The notes under the pieces: generated by a model
What the model saw: only the letters and a program-made list of their open reading frames with translations
Told to the model about the DNA's origin: nothing
Database searches by the model: none
Translations under genes and position numbers: made by a program
Shown: one piece after another, positions 23,590-34,812 of the stretch
How the letters are laid out: each line of letters begins with the position of its first letter
How positions within the stretch are numbered: position 1 is the stretch's first letter
NCBI GenBank assembly: GCA_963932465.1
Contig: OZ010800.1
Span: 29,452,852 to 29,516,851 of the forward strand
Source of the DNA: Maratus speciosus
Lineage: Eukaryota > Arthropoda > Arachnida > Araneae > Salticidae
Direction of reading: 5' to 3'
Length of the DNA stretch: 64,000 nt

Positions 23590-24270
23590 TTAACACTTTC
23601 CAACAAAGTTAAAAAGTGTTTATGACTTCCGTTTGCTAGTCGTCTGTCCGTCTATCCGCGCTCTAACTCTCGTAAATATACTCTTATTGCCCTGAAATTT
23701 CTGGTTGTTATTAACGTTTACCCTAGCGCGAACCCTATTTAAAACGAAGTTTGTAGCATGTTTAGTTTATTTAAAGGGACAGTCAAAAGTTTTCCGTTAT
23801 ATTACGGCCAATGGGAAAAGTCGTTCTAAATGAATTTTTATGACGTTACACTGTTTCAAACATAATGAAATTGATATGCCTTTACAAAGTGCACTAAAAT
23901 ATGCTTTCTGTAGAATATGCGGTGCAAAGAATAGTTATTATTAATTTACAGGGCCACACAAAATTGTATAGAGGAAAATGGTTTGCGGCTTATGTTACTT
24001 ATGTGAAACTATTTCATATATAATGAAATTGTTAAATGTCGGTGAGGCTTACGATAAGTTATTCCATGTATAATACGAAGTGCGTGCCATTTACAGAGGC
24101 AAGCAAAAGATTTCAGATAGTATGTTCTATCCGAAGTACTGTATAGCAGCGGTATGGCAGGAAATGCATTTGTAATTATGATATAATCTTTTAGATTTCA
24201 CTATATTTATGTATAATATTTGGTGTGCCTTAATACTATAATTGATATGCAGGGCTACAAAAAAGAATTC
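23590..24270 (+). repeat. Dispersed repeat R3, uninterrupted copy
   Basis: It matches the inverted copy spread over about 59699-62897. Shared features are the start ACTTTCCAACAAAGTT, a GTCTGTCCGTCTATCCGCG box, AACTCTCGTAAATATA, then CCTGAAATTTCTGG. Internal blocks of type CATTTACAGGGCCACACAAA repeat three times. The end near 24241-24270 (TTGATATGCAGGGCTAC) is an uninterrupted version of the site occupied by the hAT-like element at 59.7-62.2 kb. Confidence 0.75.
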
Positions 24271-24666
24271 TCTAAACAACTAGATAGCCAGCGCATGCTC
24301 TGTTTGAACAGTTCATTTCTGAACTGAAATAAACTAATTTTTTGTTGATGCAAAAATTCTTTAGATGTAATGTGTCGAATGTCGCTTAATAAATATTTTA
24401 TTTTCTTTTCGTTATTAAATGTATGTTCTGTGCCGTAAAAACTTTTGATTATTTGTCGAATTACATACCACTGAACCTTATAGACACTAGATTTTATTTG
24501 AAGTGAATATTTAGATTACGTCGATTAGAATATAATATTTTTGATGCATGGGCAGGGAAGTTTCAATGTGAAAAAGATTATAGCGCAGTATAATGAATAT
24601 TTATTTCGTTTCGATATCAAGTTGGTGAATTGATTTTTATTATTCTATTTATTATTATTCTATTTT
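24271..24666 (+). other. Possible LTR/leader of the BEL/Pao remnant
   Basis: This lies directly upstream of the gag-like region. It has an AATAAA at about 24330 and U3/R-like AT-rich text, but I cannot find a second copy, a TG...CA boundary or a convincing primer-binding site in the window. The assignment is a guess from position. Confidence 0.25.
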
Positions 24667-26820
24667 TTGAAAATGAATGAAAATAAAGAAAGAAAGATGC
24701 GTGATACGCATCGAAATCTATTAAATAAACAGTTGGAAGAAATGGAGCAGTATTTATCAAGTGCTGAATATTTTTTAGAAAATTTAGAAGAATTAGTCGA
24801 TAAATTAAACGTCAAATGTAAGACTATTGAGGATCATGAGAATAACATTTTAAGCCGAATAAATGCGAAAAATGTCGTAAATGAAATCCTGAATATTGAT
24901 GAATCTGACCAGAAAATAATATCTTATAGAAAAAAATAAAACTTTTAAATTAAAAGCTCTGATGCAGATATTACTAATAGTAATAATATTAATTCACTGC
25001 GGACATGTCATGCTGCTACCGACTTGAGAAGAGTAAAATTGTCAAAGATAAAAATAAATCGAATTTTTAAGGAACATGAAAAAGTTTTAGAGTTTTGGAA
25101 CCAGTTTGAATTGACAATAGACAGAAAACCCAAGTCTAACAGAAATAGAAAAATTTACGTGTTTGAAAAGTTTTGTTTCAGGAGCTGCTGCAAACACGAT
25201 TAATGGTTTTGGATTGACTGAAAATAATTATGCGACGGCAGTATCGCTTTTGAAAGAAAGGTATGGCAGACTTGACATGCTCGTACATTCTCACTTAAAT
25301 AATTTATTAAATATGAAAGGCTTGAGAAGTTCTTTTGACACTGGTCGTTTAAGAAATTTGTACGTTTAATGTCTAGTGCAAATTCAAAATTTAGAGTCGT
25401 TTTGTGTAAAATACGATACATACAGTGAATGAATTTGCCCAATATTACAGAAGTTCATACTGTCAGATTTGACATGAGAATTTAATAGAAATCTAAAGGA
25501 CGGTGAAATGTGGAATATAGATAAAGTTATGCGTTTTCTTTAAAATGAAGTTTAAAGTAGGGAAAGGGCATAAACTTTACAAAATTTAGATGCTAAGAAA
25601 TCATTTTCTAATGATAATAAAATTGAATATAGACAAACATTTACAGATAAACAATTGAAATGTAAGCCGACATGTCAATATGATACGTAAGGATATAAGC
25701 AAAATAGTGTTTCAGCTACTGAATTAATGACTTCAGTAAATAAGAATTCGTATTTATTTTGAAATAGTGTTGATCATAATAGTAAAATGTGTAATACTTT
25801 AACGATAGATAAGAAGAAAGAAATATTAAAAAAGCAAGGCAACATGCTTTTTTGCTTACAGTGGAAACACAGAATTAAAGACTGTGAAAAAAAAATGTGC
25901 GATATTTGTGGTTTTGTTTTCAACTTGAAAATAATTCCAAGATAAATGTTGATAAAAGTGTCGTACCTATTTCCCATTGTGATAACACTTCCCCTAGTAA
26001 TGTGCAGAATGAAAACACGTATTGCTACATATTTTTGTAGACTTTTTGTGTTATAATAAAAGATCCTAAAATGATAATAATGAACCACTTCGTCTCTAAT
26101 TAGATAATGGTAGCATGAGAACATTCATAGTTCGCGAAATTTCACAAAAGTTAAAATTTCCGGGTATTAGAAAAGAAACTTTATCCGTTTATGCTTTTGG
26201 AGCTGAAAAGGTAACTGAGAAAAAATATAATGTACTAAAGGTCAAACTTGAAAATAGAGAACAACCCTCTTTACATATTGAAGTTCAAGCTCTCGAAACA
26301 GATCAGATTTCAGCTGCTTGCTTACCTACTCCTGATAACTATATTAAGAAAACACATAATAAATTGAAAGGTTTACAACTAGATGATAGTTATGAATATA
26401 CTAGTAAGCAAATTGTAGTTTTAATCGACACATAATTATTATAATATTGTAACTGGTAAAATGAAAAGACTAAAGAAAAATCTCGTATCTACTGAAAACC
26501 CTTTTGGCTGGTTTTTACAGGGTTATATGGGGTCTGCCAATAAATTGTTCAGCATGAAAATTATAGTTGAAGAAAGATATATATCAGATTAAATCAGAAA
26601 TATTTGGCAGTTAGAAAGTTTACGAATTGAATCCGAAACTGAAAATGTTAGTAATGTAGACGATGACATAATTGTTGATTTTCAGACTAATATCATTTTG
26701 AATGATAATCGGTACAAAGTGAAATGTCGATGGAAGACGAATTTTAAAATGTCTTTTAATAACAATTTCAAAGTGGCATACAGAAGATTTTTGAAATTGT
26801 ATCAAATATTAAGTTATTTT
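24667..26820 (+). pseudogene. BEL/Pao retrotransposon remnant: gag, zinc knuckle, protease, start of RT
   Basis: Pieces appear in family order on one strand but in shifting frames. 24667-24939 is a charged, probably coiled-coil gag N-terminus. 25024-25369 matches the Pao gag core (DUF1759 type: EFWNQFE, then NYATAVSLLKERYG) with a frameshift near 25130-25160. 25811-25930 carries a zinc-knuckle-like C/H block (KHRIKDC, CDIC). 26100-26435 resembles the A17-type aspartic protease, with DNG where DSG or DTG is expected. 26436-26545 continues it in another frame. 26590-26815 resembles the start of the RT region (IWQLESL, NDNRYKVKCRWK) and ends before the RT core. No RNase H or integrase is present. 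It is a dead 5' fragment; family identity is firm, clade is not. Confidence 0.85.
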
Positions 26821-26959
26821 GGCTTTTTTTCTTTTAAATAGAAAGAAAAATCCAGATTTATTTTCCTTTTTAATTAGGTTTTATTATACTTTAATGTTAG
26901 TGCGTACATGTTTTCCGTGCCCCATATGTTGTAATACGGTTTTCTACGAAAATATCCAG

Positions 26960-27216
26960 TCAGTGAAAATGACGTACACTAAATTTCTGTGACGTATGTA
27001 GGTAAATTGTGCTTTTTTATCAGTTTTTAATATAATTTTCAATCGGTTTGGAACTTATTTTCATAGTAGGTGCATTCAGTAGGTTACCCTCATAGGTACC
27101 TTCTATTGCAATCAGAAACGAAATCTGCCAAATATGTTTTGAGTTATGCTTGACGAAAGGTTTTGGCGAAAGTTTTAATATCTATCGTAGCTGTATGTGA
27201 CCTGAAAGTAATATTG
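26960..27216 (+). repeat. Dispersed repeat E, copy 1
   Basis: It aligns to 50131-50382 through GTGACGTATGT, TTCATAGTAGGTG and CATAGGTACCTT. Homology to the second copy stops at GTAATAT, where that copy is interrupted by a long-TIR element, so this copy shows one side of the unoccupied site. Confidence 0.75.
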
Positions 27217-27657
27217 CGCTGTGTCCTTCGCTTTGCTCAGTCAACAGTTGTTTGGTTGAGAGCTTCAATTCCAATGGTTTCTGATACACGAATCATAAAA
27301 CTTAATAGGACTTCCCTCAAAGGGATTAGTCTGAACGATTTTGCTACGAGCATGGATTTATTTTCTGACAAGTGAAGACATAGACATAACTTTTTTCAAG
27401 TGCATAAAATGGGCTACCTTTAATTCGCTAAATTAGTATGCAAATTCAAATAATGAAAACGAGCAAAATAAAACTGTTAGAATTCAAAATTACATATATC
27501 AATTCATATAATGCTATTATGATAATTCTTTGAGTAATACTTGTTTAATGTTTATACACACCTAGGTGCTCTTGATCGTTATTATAGTTAATAAAATTTC
27601 CTGAGAAATTATTCGCTATATAAAACATTTTTATTGTTCTTTAAAAAATTGGTAAAA
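27217..27657. other. Unassigned DNA
   Basis: No gene recognised. The 70-codon frame at 27163-27375 has no recognisable domain. The 3' terminus of the minus-strand Helitron should lie in or left of this stretch, but I could not identify a hairpin with CTRR. Confidence 0.4.
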
Positions 27658-29411
27658 TCACCAATCAAGCATCAAGCCGTTAATCTTTTTTGCTCTACTA
27701 AACCCGACATAAACCATCCTGGTACAACCTCTTTGTCTCCAAAATTAACTACAGCTTGAGGTAGTGTTAATCCTTGTGACTTGTGCACCGTGATGGCATG
27801 CGCCAAACTTAATGGCAATTGAGTTCTTGAACATTCAATATCTAAGGCCTTCCACGTTCTTGTGATTGGAATAAATGGCTCTAAGTTATCGTTATCCTTA
27901 TAGTATGGGCCTTTGTAGTAATCAAATTCGACCAACACGCTAAGAGGAAGACTGGGCGGCCGATAATTGTTATATATGATGTTTTTGAGAGAGCCAAGAG
28001 AGCCATTTACCAGACCAACTTCAGTCCATATAGTCTTTCGTAGTATATCTCGACATATAATTGATAGATATAAAATCTCAGGAAGTTGCTATTCGACGCC
28101 ATCAGGAGCTTTATAGGCGCATCTATTGTTATGTTTATTGTTATGAAGGGGTCAAGTCGACTGGATGACCAGATGAGCCTAAGCATTCTTTACTGTAACC
28201 ATCAACTCGTTCTCTTGTTGAAAATAATCTTATGGAATTTCAGAAACGTTCTAACTCTTTTTGAGGCTGCATTGCCATTCTTCTAGTAAGAAGCTTCTTC
28301 CACTGGATAATACTTACATGATATGTAGCAATAGAGCCTAGAATTTGTTGGAATAAACCTAGACTATCATAAGATTATCTATGGTTCGTTGTCAATTGAA
28401 AATATCTCCCGAAGCTGTCAATGGCTATTTTTCGAATGTTTGATCATCATTTGCAGGATGCGGATTATAAATTGGTTTATCCAAAACTGATGGTATCTGT
28501 TTTATATCCTCCAAACAGATAAATAACCAAGCCGCCGAAACTCTCGATCCCTTATCCAGTTCCTTTTTTTCAAACGAAGATTAATTTTGTTCAAAAGCTT
28601 CAAACCAATCCTGAGACATTTCATTAAAAATCAGGAATTTTCTTTTTTTGATAGCATTTTGGAATGGTCTTTGCATTTCACCTACCTGTGGAGCATAATT
28701 ATTTTTTGAATTTTTTAAAAACGATTGCAATGATTTACCACTGATATTTACAGCAGCAACACCACTAGGAGCAAGAAGTTCAATAGAATCACGACCTAAA
28801 TTTTCAGTTGCATATTGTTTCATCCTTCCGGTTAAAAAACTCTTTCTACATCCTGCTTTACCTTGGAACACAGTTCTTTTTACGGATGGAATATTACCTA
28901 GAAGAATGTAGTTAACTTGGTCAATAAAAATATCCCTGACTCTTTGCTGATCCGCGGATAAGTTTTGTCGCTCATTCATAATTTTTTGCTCATCAGGTGT
29001 ATGTCTTGGCTTTTCAGCTTCTAACCATGACACTGTTTCTGATATTTCAAGTTCTTCAACTGTTATTTTTTTCCACTCAAATGCCGAATCTATTTTACGA
29101 CGACCTATTGCCTCTTGATTGTCATAAATGGGTCCTACTCTTGATATAGCCATATATGCTTCTTCGTGAATTTTCTGTGGGTTCTCCCATTCTTCAAAAA
29201 TTAAGTTGTCTTCATCTTCAGTAAAATCCTGAAAGTAATTTCTGAATAATTCATGTTGATAGCAGAGATGAAAACATTGGTACTGAATTTGACATATAGC
29301 AGATAAGAAATTTTGGTAGTCATTTCTCCATGGAAGATGTAATATAGCTAATATCTTGAAAAACTTTTCATCCTCTGCTAATTGATGAGTCTTTTGGAAT
29401 CTTGGAAACAC
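27658..29411 (-). pseudogene. Helitron PIF1-like helicase domain, degenerate
   Basis: In a live Helitron this superfamily-1 helicase unwinds DNA during rolling-circle transposition. The largest open stretch (29411-28581) contains LSADQQRVRD, a Walker A-like GKAGCRKS (residues 184-191, third glycine replaced by arginine) and a Walker B-like LIFNEMSQ (NE where DE is expected). 28580-27940 is full of stops but keeps recognisable text (FGGLVIYLFGG; LVNGSLGSL). 27938-27672 has the motif VI region (LAHAITVHKSQGLTL). A frameshift near 27700 gives a natural-looking end, VGFSRAKKINGL, with the stop at 27658. Altered ATP-binding residues and breaks mean no activity. Confidence 0.9.
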
Positions 29412-29573
29412 TCGTACAACTTTATCAATTGCTTTGAATACATTTGTTCCTTTTATATAGTGATAATTTTTAGCAAATTGAAAAAGGCTGGTATCTTAAA
29501 GTTCGGGCTCACGATTTTTATATCGCGTAATAATTGCAGATTGATTATTGGCATCGGGTCAAATCATGCTAAT

Positions 29574-30375
29574 TCATTCCTCATCTTTTAGTATTATTGT
29601 GATAAATGTCCGACTACTTCTATACAATGGCCATCTTATTAAAAAGCCTGCTACCTCCTGTGCAGAATATTCGCGCTCAGATGTTGCTGAAAGCATGAGC
29701 TCATTTATAATTTTTTTTTGTTCTGAATCTTGATTATTTACTGCTAATACGTTGAGTACATCTGAATATGCTGGTGACGTATGCTCTGCTTTTGAGGCAT
29801 ATTTTGCAATATAATTTAATGCTGCTAATTTATCAATAACGGGAGTGAAATCTGTATTCCCTCGCCATATTCTCCTGAAGAGAAGATTGTAACGCTGAGG
29901 CAGTTCATCGTTTCTTGCTCGTTGGATTATCCAAATATTATTATACTTCACAAATCGGGATTCATTCAGCTGCTCTTTCGGGAATTCAAAACGGCATTTG
30001 TAAGTTTTAGTGCCTTTAATCTTGCGAAGGCAGTGTTCTCCACATCGTGTGTGACGTTGTAACGTATTTAAATCCTTTGGTAAATTATGTGAATCAGCTT
30101 CAGCTTCAAAAAATGTACGGCGACTCGGAAGCTGTGAAGCTGGTGGAAGATGCGGATCTGGATTGAACGCTGAACATATGTTTGAGCAATAAGCCAGAAA
30201 TTCATCTTTCACTCTATCAGTAGCATTCTCTAAGCTTTGAAAATCTGGAGCATCCTCTAGCCAAAGTAAACCATGAAGGTGATGACTACCTCTCCAGTGC
30301 CATTCCAATCTGAGGATTCAGTGGTCTTTAACATTCCAAACATTCTTTATGACTTTACTAGTAAATCTTCAGATC
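29574..30375 (-). pseudogene. Helitron Rep (HUH endonuclease) domain, degenerate
   Basis: Rep nicks and rejoins single-stranded DNA. The frame from 30308 reads RGSHHLHGLLW, where H-L-H is the HUH metal-binding motif (about 30273-30281). It continues through a CGEHC and CRFEFP block and reaches YIAKY (about 29799-29813), the paired tyrosines of Helitron Rep. Just upstream the frame extends to about 30375, with a stop at 30318-30320 where Helitrons have tryptophan. There is no ATG: the open stretch begins mid-domain because the N-terminal part is separated by the insert. Domain identity is firm; the gene is dead. Confidence 0.92.
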
Positions 30376-31269
30376 AGCAGCCTCAACGTCATCTTTGCAT
30401 GTCATTGTTTTTTAACACTCATCACGTAACATTCAACTTCCTACAAATCGCTTTTTAAAGTTTTCAAATTACATAAATATTTATAAGAATACAAAATACT
30501 TCGTAAAGTTTCAGAAATTAAAAGTGTTAAACAAATGGTTATACATTGATGTTCAGAAATTCTGATGAGCTACTTATTCTGGTAACTTTTTAAATCAAAA
30601 ATTGCATTTCTTTAGGGATCTCTGCCCCCTGAACCCCCCCGTAATCTATTTAAATTTACATTCGTATTTTTTATTGATTGAGCGGATGGTTATAGTATAT
30701 CTTAGATTTTTTTACGCAGTTATTTATAATGATAAGCATTAGTTTTTTTTATAAATTAATAAAATTTAAATTTAAATAAAATAAAATCTTCATATTAACC
30801 GTAATCTTGAAGTGAGGCCAAAAATGTAACACTAAAATCCGCAACATACGGCACAAACACAACGACGTGCTTAAAAAAAAAAAAGAATAATATTTTTAGT
30901 GATACAGTTTTTAATTCATAATACAATCAAATGCTACCTTAGAATGCTTAAATTTAAACAGATCATTTTCATTTTACAGAAAAAAATGCACGGATGAAGT
31001 CAAAGAATTCGGTCCCTGTTCCACGTGCTTGTTTTGTTTGGGCCGAATGAGGACATTTAAATCTGAGCGATAACGCACATCATATTGCAAACTGTTTTTA
31101 CGGCATACTGCATCTCTATCTATCTCTTTCCGCCGTGAATAATAGTTAATTTTATTTTACCCAAGAACTTTTTATTCCAGCATCTTTGTTATCGATAAAT
31201 GACGTCTAATTCATCTGCTATGCGTACTTACTCAAAACTTTCCATCTTGTTATATTAAGAAATACTCGA

Positions 31270-31690
31270 GTTTTCTTTTTATTTCTAATATGACGCCATA
31301 TTAATTTTTTTATTCTTAATTTTTTTTCAATTTCCTGTTTCACGTCAAATATTTCAATTGAAAATTCTTTAAGAGAAAATAATATTTCGGGTTTTGATTT
31401 TCTTGGCAACAGTTAAAGAAATATTGGTAAATGTTATGGAAAATTTTCACATTATTCTGTATGAAAATAATAAACTTTTGTATTTTTAAGCAAAATATTT
31501 GAATAAAATAAATAAAGTACTGCCTATTTTTATTTCTGGGCTAAAATCCATCTGTATGCAAAGATACAAATGCATTAATTCATCCGTTTTGACGTTGGCT
31601 TTAGTCAAACATTATACACGCAATTATACTAATATTAGTAGGACCAAATGCGTTGCTAGGCAACAGATGAAAGAAAAAAAAATTAAATAT
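31270..31690 (+). repeat. Dispersed repeat G, copy 1
   Basis: It aligns to about 40502-40880: both run ATTTCTAMTATGACG, TTTCACGT, a GGCAACA block, CATCCGTTTTGAC and an A-rich end. Non-coding and diverged. Confidence 0.6.
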
Positions 31691-32090
31691 GTATTATGTC
31701 AAATTGATAAAAGAAAATGCTTTATATTATTGTAAAACATGCATAAAATTTTCCCAAAAATTAAAACCCTAATTTAAAAAAATCTCGCAAATATATTGAC
31801 AAATTTTCCAACTAATTGGAATAATTTAACAATCTTATTTAAAAATTTCAGCATCAAAAATTTACCATTTAAATCCATTTTTCATATGAGCCATTTCTTT
31901 CAAATAATGAAAATCTGAAAATCGTCTGACTTGAAATAGAAAAGCATTACAGAGAAAAATAAAATTTTCCATATTTCCCGAACGAATGAACCAAATTTAA
32001 CCAAAAGCTGTACAGCTAAGTCTGGGTACCTCATAAACGTGTCCAGTGAATTTTAAGCCGATCGGATGCTTTTTGCGGCATTTATCGCGG

Positions 32091-32184
32091 AACAGACAGA
32101 CAGACTAACAGACAGACTAACAGACTGACTAACAGACTGACTAACAGACAGACTAACAGACTGACTAACAGACAGACTAACAGA
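32091..32184. repeat. GACAGACTAACA minisatellite
   Basis: About eight copies of a 12-bp unit GACAGACTAACA and its GACTGACTAACA variant. It adjoins GCGGAACAGACAGACAG; on the opposite strand this is a TGTCTGTCTGTTCCGCG box like those heading other repeats here. Confidence 0.9.
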
Positions 32185-32229
32185 AACTAAAACTTTTCCT
32201 GTCTCCACAGTAAGCCTTCACTGACGTTT

Positions 32230-32965
32230 CGGCAATTAAGAAAAATATTCTGTAGTTTTTGTGAAGAAGAAAGATTTAACCAAAGTGTTTTCATGCATCA
32301 AATCTGCTCTTTCTTTATCAGATAAATTGTTTGGTGATTTCATCGTCTAAAGTTTGAAAAGATGATGCCAGTGATAATCTGCAGCTGAGAGAGTGAAGGA
32401 AACTGTTGGGGTTGCGATTTCGTTCACCATACCTAGTAGTTTGCCTTTGGTGCCAATAATTTTTTGAAGTTCTGAGTTTGCCGGCGTAGACCATTACTTA
32501 GTTGGCAAGGGCATTATTAGACTGTATGCGTTCTTGAAATTCCTAACTTGAGATATTTTGTAGGGCCTATTTTCTAACTAATATATCCCCTTGTTTTAGT
32601 ATTTGCAAACGCATTTCAGTGTTCATTGCAAGAAATTTAAATTTTGGATCTCTTGCGAATCGGCCGTCATGGAATTGCAAAAGAAACTTGAAATACTCGG
32701 TTAAAGATGCTTTGATTGATCTCGGCTGCAAAAAATCTGGATCTCCATATGGGAAAAGAGTCGGAAAAGCTTTTACGAAGTATCCCTCCTTGCGGAATTC
32801 ATTTATTGGATTCGGATTTTGTACAGGCCATTGAAAGTCAGAGCACAGATTTCTGATACTTTGATGTTGATTCGTTACTGGGATTTTTGGGAAACTCAAC
32901 TACATGAAGTTTCAATAGCTTCATTCTGGTTTCTTGATCACATTTCTTCTCATAATTCTCACTTA
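32230..32965 (-). pseudogene. Helitron N-terminal domain, degenerate
   Basis: On the minus strand the text FPKIPVTN, NPINEFRKEGYFVKAFPTLF and FLAMNTEMR (32899-32567) matches the conserved region ahead of Rep in animal Helitrons. A further stretch in another frame (about 32440-32250) reads TPTVSFTLSAADYHW, also characteristic. Frameshifts occur near 32870 and 32560. The right end meets the palindromic MITE at 32966. Confidence 0.88.
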
Positions 32966-33418
32966 CCGGGTGTCCCAAAAAGGACTGACTGATTTTAAAA
33001 TTCAATAACTTGCAAACGGTGACAGATATTAAAAAAATTCTTGCAGGAGGGTTATGCATAAGGTCAAAAGTTTTATTACAGTGATTTTCAATTTTAGTTC
33101 GATTTACAAACAATAGATGGCGCTGCAAGCAATAGTCGCTAAATTCAGGCTCGATTTTTGGTACTTCGTGGCCCGGATAATACATTTCCATCTCCTTTTT
33201 ATTCATGGAACAAGATAAAGGACCAAAAATCGAGCCTGTATTTAGCGACTATTGCTTACAGCGCCATCTATTGTTTGTAAATCGAACTAAAATTGAAAAT
33301 CACTGTAATAAAACTTTTGACCTTATGCATAACCCTCCTGCAAGAATTTTTTTAATATCTGTCACCGTTTGCAAGTTACTGAATTTTAAAATCAGTCAGT
33401 CCTTTTTGGGACACCCGG
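32966..33418. mobile_element. 453-bp palindromic MITE inside the Helitron
   Basis: Two 196-bp arms (32966-33161 and 33223-33418) are reverse complements at 193 of 196 positions, around a 61-bp spacer. Ends are CCGGGTGTCCCAAAAAG and its mirror, flanked by TA on both sides, which suggests a Tc1/mariner-type TA duplication. The two arms give near-identical translations on opposite strands (frames at 32838-33206 minus and 33205-33474 plus). That is a consequence of the palindrome, not two genes. Confidence 0.93.
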
Positions 33419-33420
33419 TA

Positions 33421-33704
33421 GAAAAAGTAGGAAACAATGATAAACTTGAAATAGCGTCGCCATCTTTCGGCTGAGAGTCAACAGCTCTTACATCAAGCTC
33501 AATATGGTGGTAATATCTATTGTTTTCATTTAACCAGGAGATAGCTTCCCTAACACGTTTTGATAGAACTTTAAAAGGCGAAATTTCTTTTGGTGTTTCT
33601 TTGCAGATGAGGATGATAGCTTGACTTGCAGCAGCAAGATCATGAAAACTTCGGTATAACTGCGATAATATCTTGATGAGAATTAATCACATTTCCATGA
33701 TAAG
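33421..33704 (-). pseudogene. Upstream part of the Helitron protein
   Basis: Minus-strand text REAISWLNENNRYYHHIELD matches the segment that precedes the PINEF region in Helitron proteins. Further upstream, in another frame, is AYHGNVINSHQDI, also in family order. Homology ends at 33704, where Hel-1d text begins. The true N-terminus is missing. Confidence 0.75.
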
Positions 33705-34812
33705 CTCTGCCCCCTGCAAGCTAAGCTCACCAACCCCCGTTCAGACACCGCAGAATCTAAAAGTACTCTAGGCTGATCGGTTTTAAAAAAGATTAGAGAA
33801 GGTTGAATTATACTGAAAAATCATGTAGCAATCTCCCTGTAAAAGGGTTTCCATTCAATTACCTTTGATTGCAAAAACTTAAGGCCGAATCAGTTGCTGT
33901 TAAGACATTAAATGGTTGTTTTTGTGTTGGGTTAAAGAAGATCTGTTAAACATTTGAAAAGCAGCTGAAATTAAATGAGTTAAGCAAAAAGTGTCTTTTT
34001 CTTCCGGTTATTTTTCACAGCGTTATAAAACGATTGACGCAATACAATTTACTGCAGTTGCTACAATTTACTGCTTTAAACCTTTCAAGGGCGGTGGCAC
34101 ATTTTTGGACCACTTAATTTTAATTCTTAAATGCCACATTAGGACCAGAATACTGGAATGAACATTTTCCTTCTATTAAGTAAATGAACAAAAGCATTTT
34201 CGTATTTCGAAATATGTTTGTAAATTCTGGTGCCATTCATTGATTACAACATTTTTCGAATAGAAGTACCTTGCCCCTAAAAGTGTTAAACACATATTAA
34301 TGGATTTATTATTTTAAAGTTTTCTTTCCCTTTTAATATTCCGATGTAATTACAATTTTCAAGACAAATTTTAATATTTTCGTGCTTTTAACACGTACTC
34401 ATTTAATAGTAATTTTAAGTTTTTTTTTTTTTTTTCTGTTTTTAATAGTCACGTGTAAATAAATTTTTAATCGTAAGGAAATATTATTCTTTGCGCATTT
34501 TAGAATTGAATACAATCTCTATAATAGTAGCCTGAGTCATGTGACTATTATCAACAGTTCCCAGAGGATTCCTTCGGTACTTCTCCATTTTGGCACTTTA
34601 ATGTTAACCAGCCACAGGTGATAATTCGCATAATAATATTCTATCGCCATCATTTCACCTATATTATAATAGTCCAAGTCATGTAACTGCCATAAACAAT
34701 TACAGGCTGAATTCTTCGCTTTTTATATTCCAGGCGGCCATTTTGGTACTTTAATGTTAGCCATCCACTGGTAAGAAGTCGCCAAATATTATTCTATCGC
34801 CATCATTTCACT
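33705..34812 (-). mobile_element. Non-autonomous Helitron, family Hel-1, copy d (both ends truncated)
   Basis: It starts inside the 3' hairpin (CTCTGCCCCCTGCAAGC), missing the outer CTAGGGGG seen in copies e and f, and joins the autonomous Helitron directly. It runs through the usual Hel-1 blocks to CATCATTTCACTT, where a Hel-2 5' end (plus strand) takes over at 34813. No coding sequence. Confidence 0.75.

Larger units (their letters stand above)
30360..32260. other. Insert interrupting the Helitron between N-terminal and Rep domains
   Basis: Helitron text stops near 32260 (minus-strand SFFFTK) and resumes near 30360 (VIKNVWNVKD). The ends are approximate and no duplication was found. The insert holds repeat G (31270-31690), a GACAGACTAACA minisatellite (32091-32184) and, near 30615, TCTGCCCCCTG, which resembles a Hel-1-type 3' hairpin in reverse. 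It is probably a composite of several insertions. Confidence 0.6.
27658..33704 (-). mobile_element. Degenerate autonomous Helitron
   Basis: Read on the minus strand it shows, in the order expected of a Helitron Rep/helicase protein, an upstream region (33704-33421), a Helitron N-terminal region (32965-32230), the HUH Rep domain (about 30375-29574) and a PIF1-like helicase (29411-27658). A palindromic MITE (32966-33418) and an insert of roughly 1.9 kb (about 30360-32260) break it, along with frameshifts and stops. On the right it ends where the 3' end of a Hel-1 copy begins at 33705. The element's own termini were not found, so whether it mobilised Hel-1 or Hel-2 cannot be told. Confidence 0.9.

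Noticed and set aside
24271..24666. A full LTR for the BEL/Pao remnant
   Set aside because: Only position and an AATAAA support it; no second copy or primer-binding site was found, so it is listed at low confidence only.
32838..33474. Two near-identical proteins on opposite strands (32838-33206 minus, 33205-33474 plus)
   Set aside because: They are the two arms of one palindromic MITE read outward to inward; a palindrome must give matching frames. No promoter or domain.
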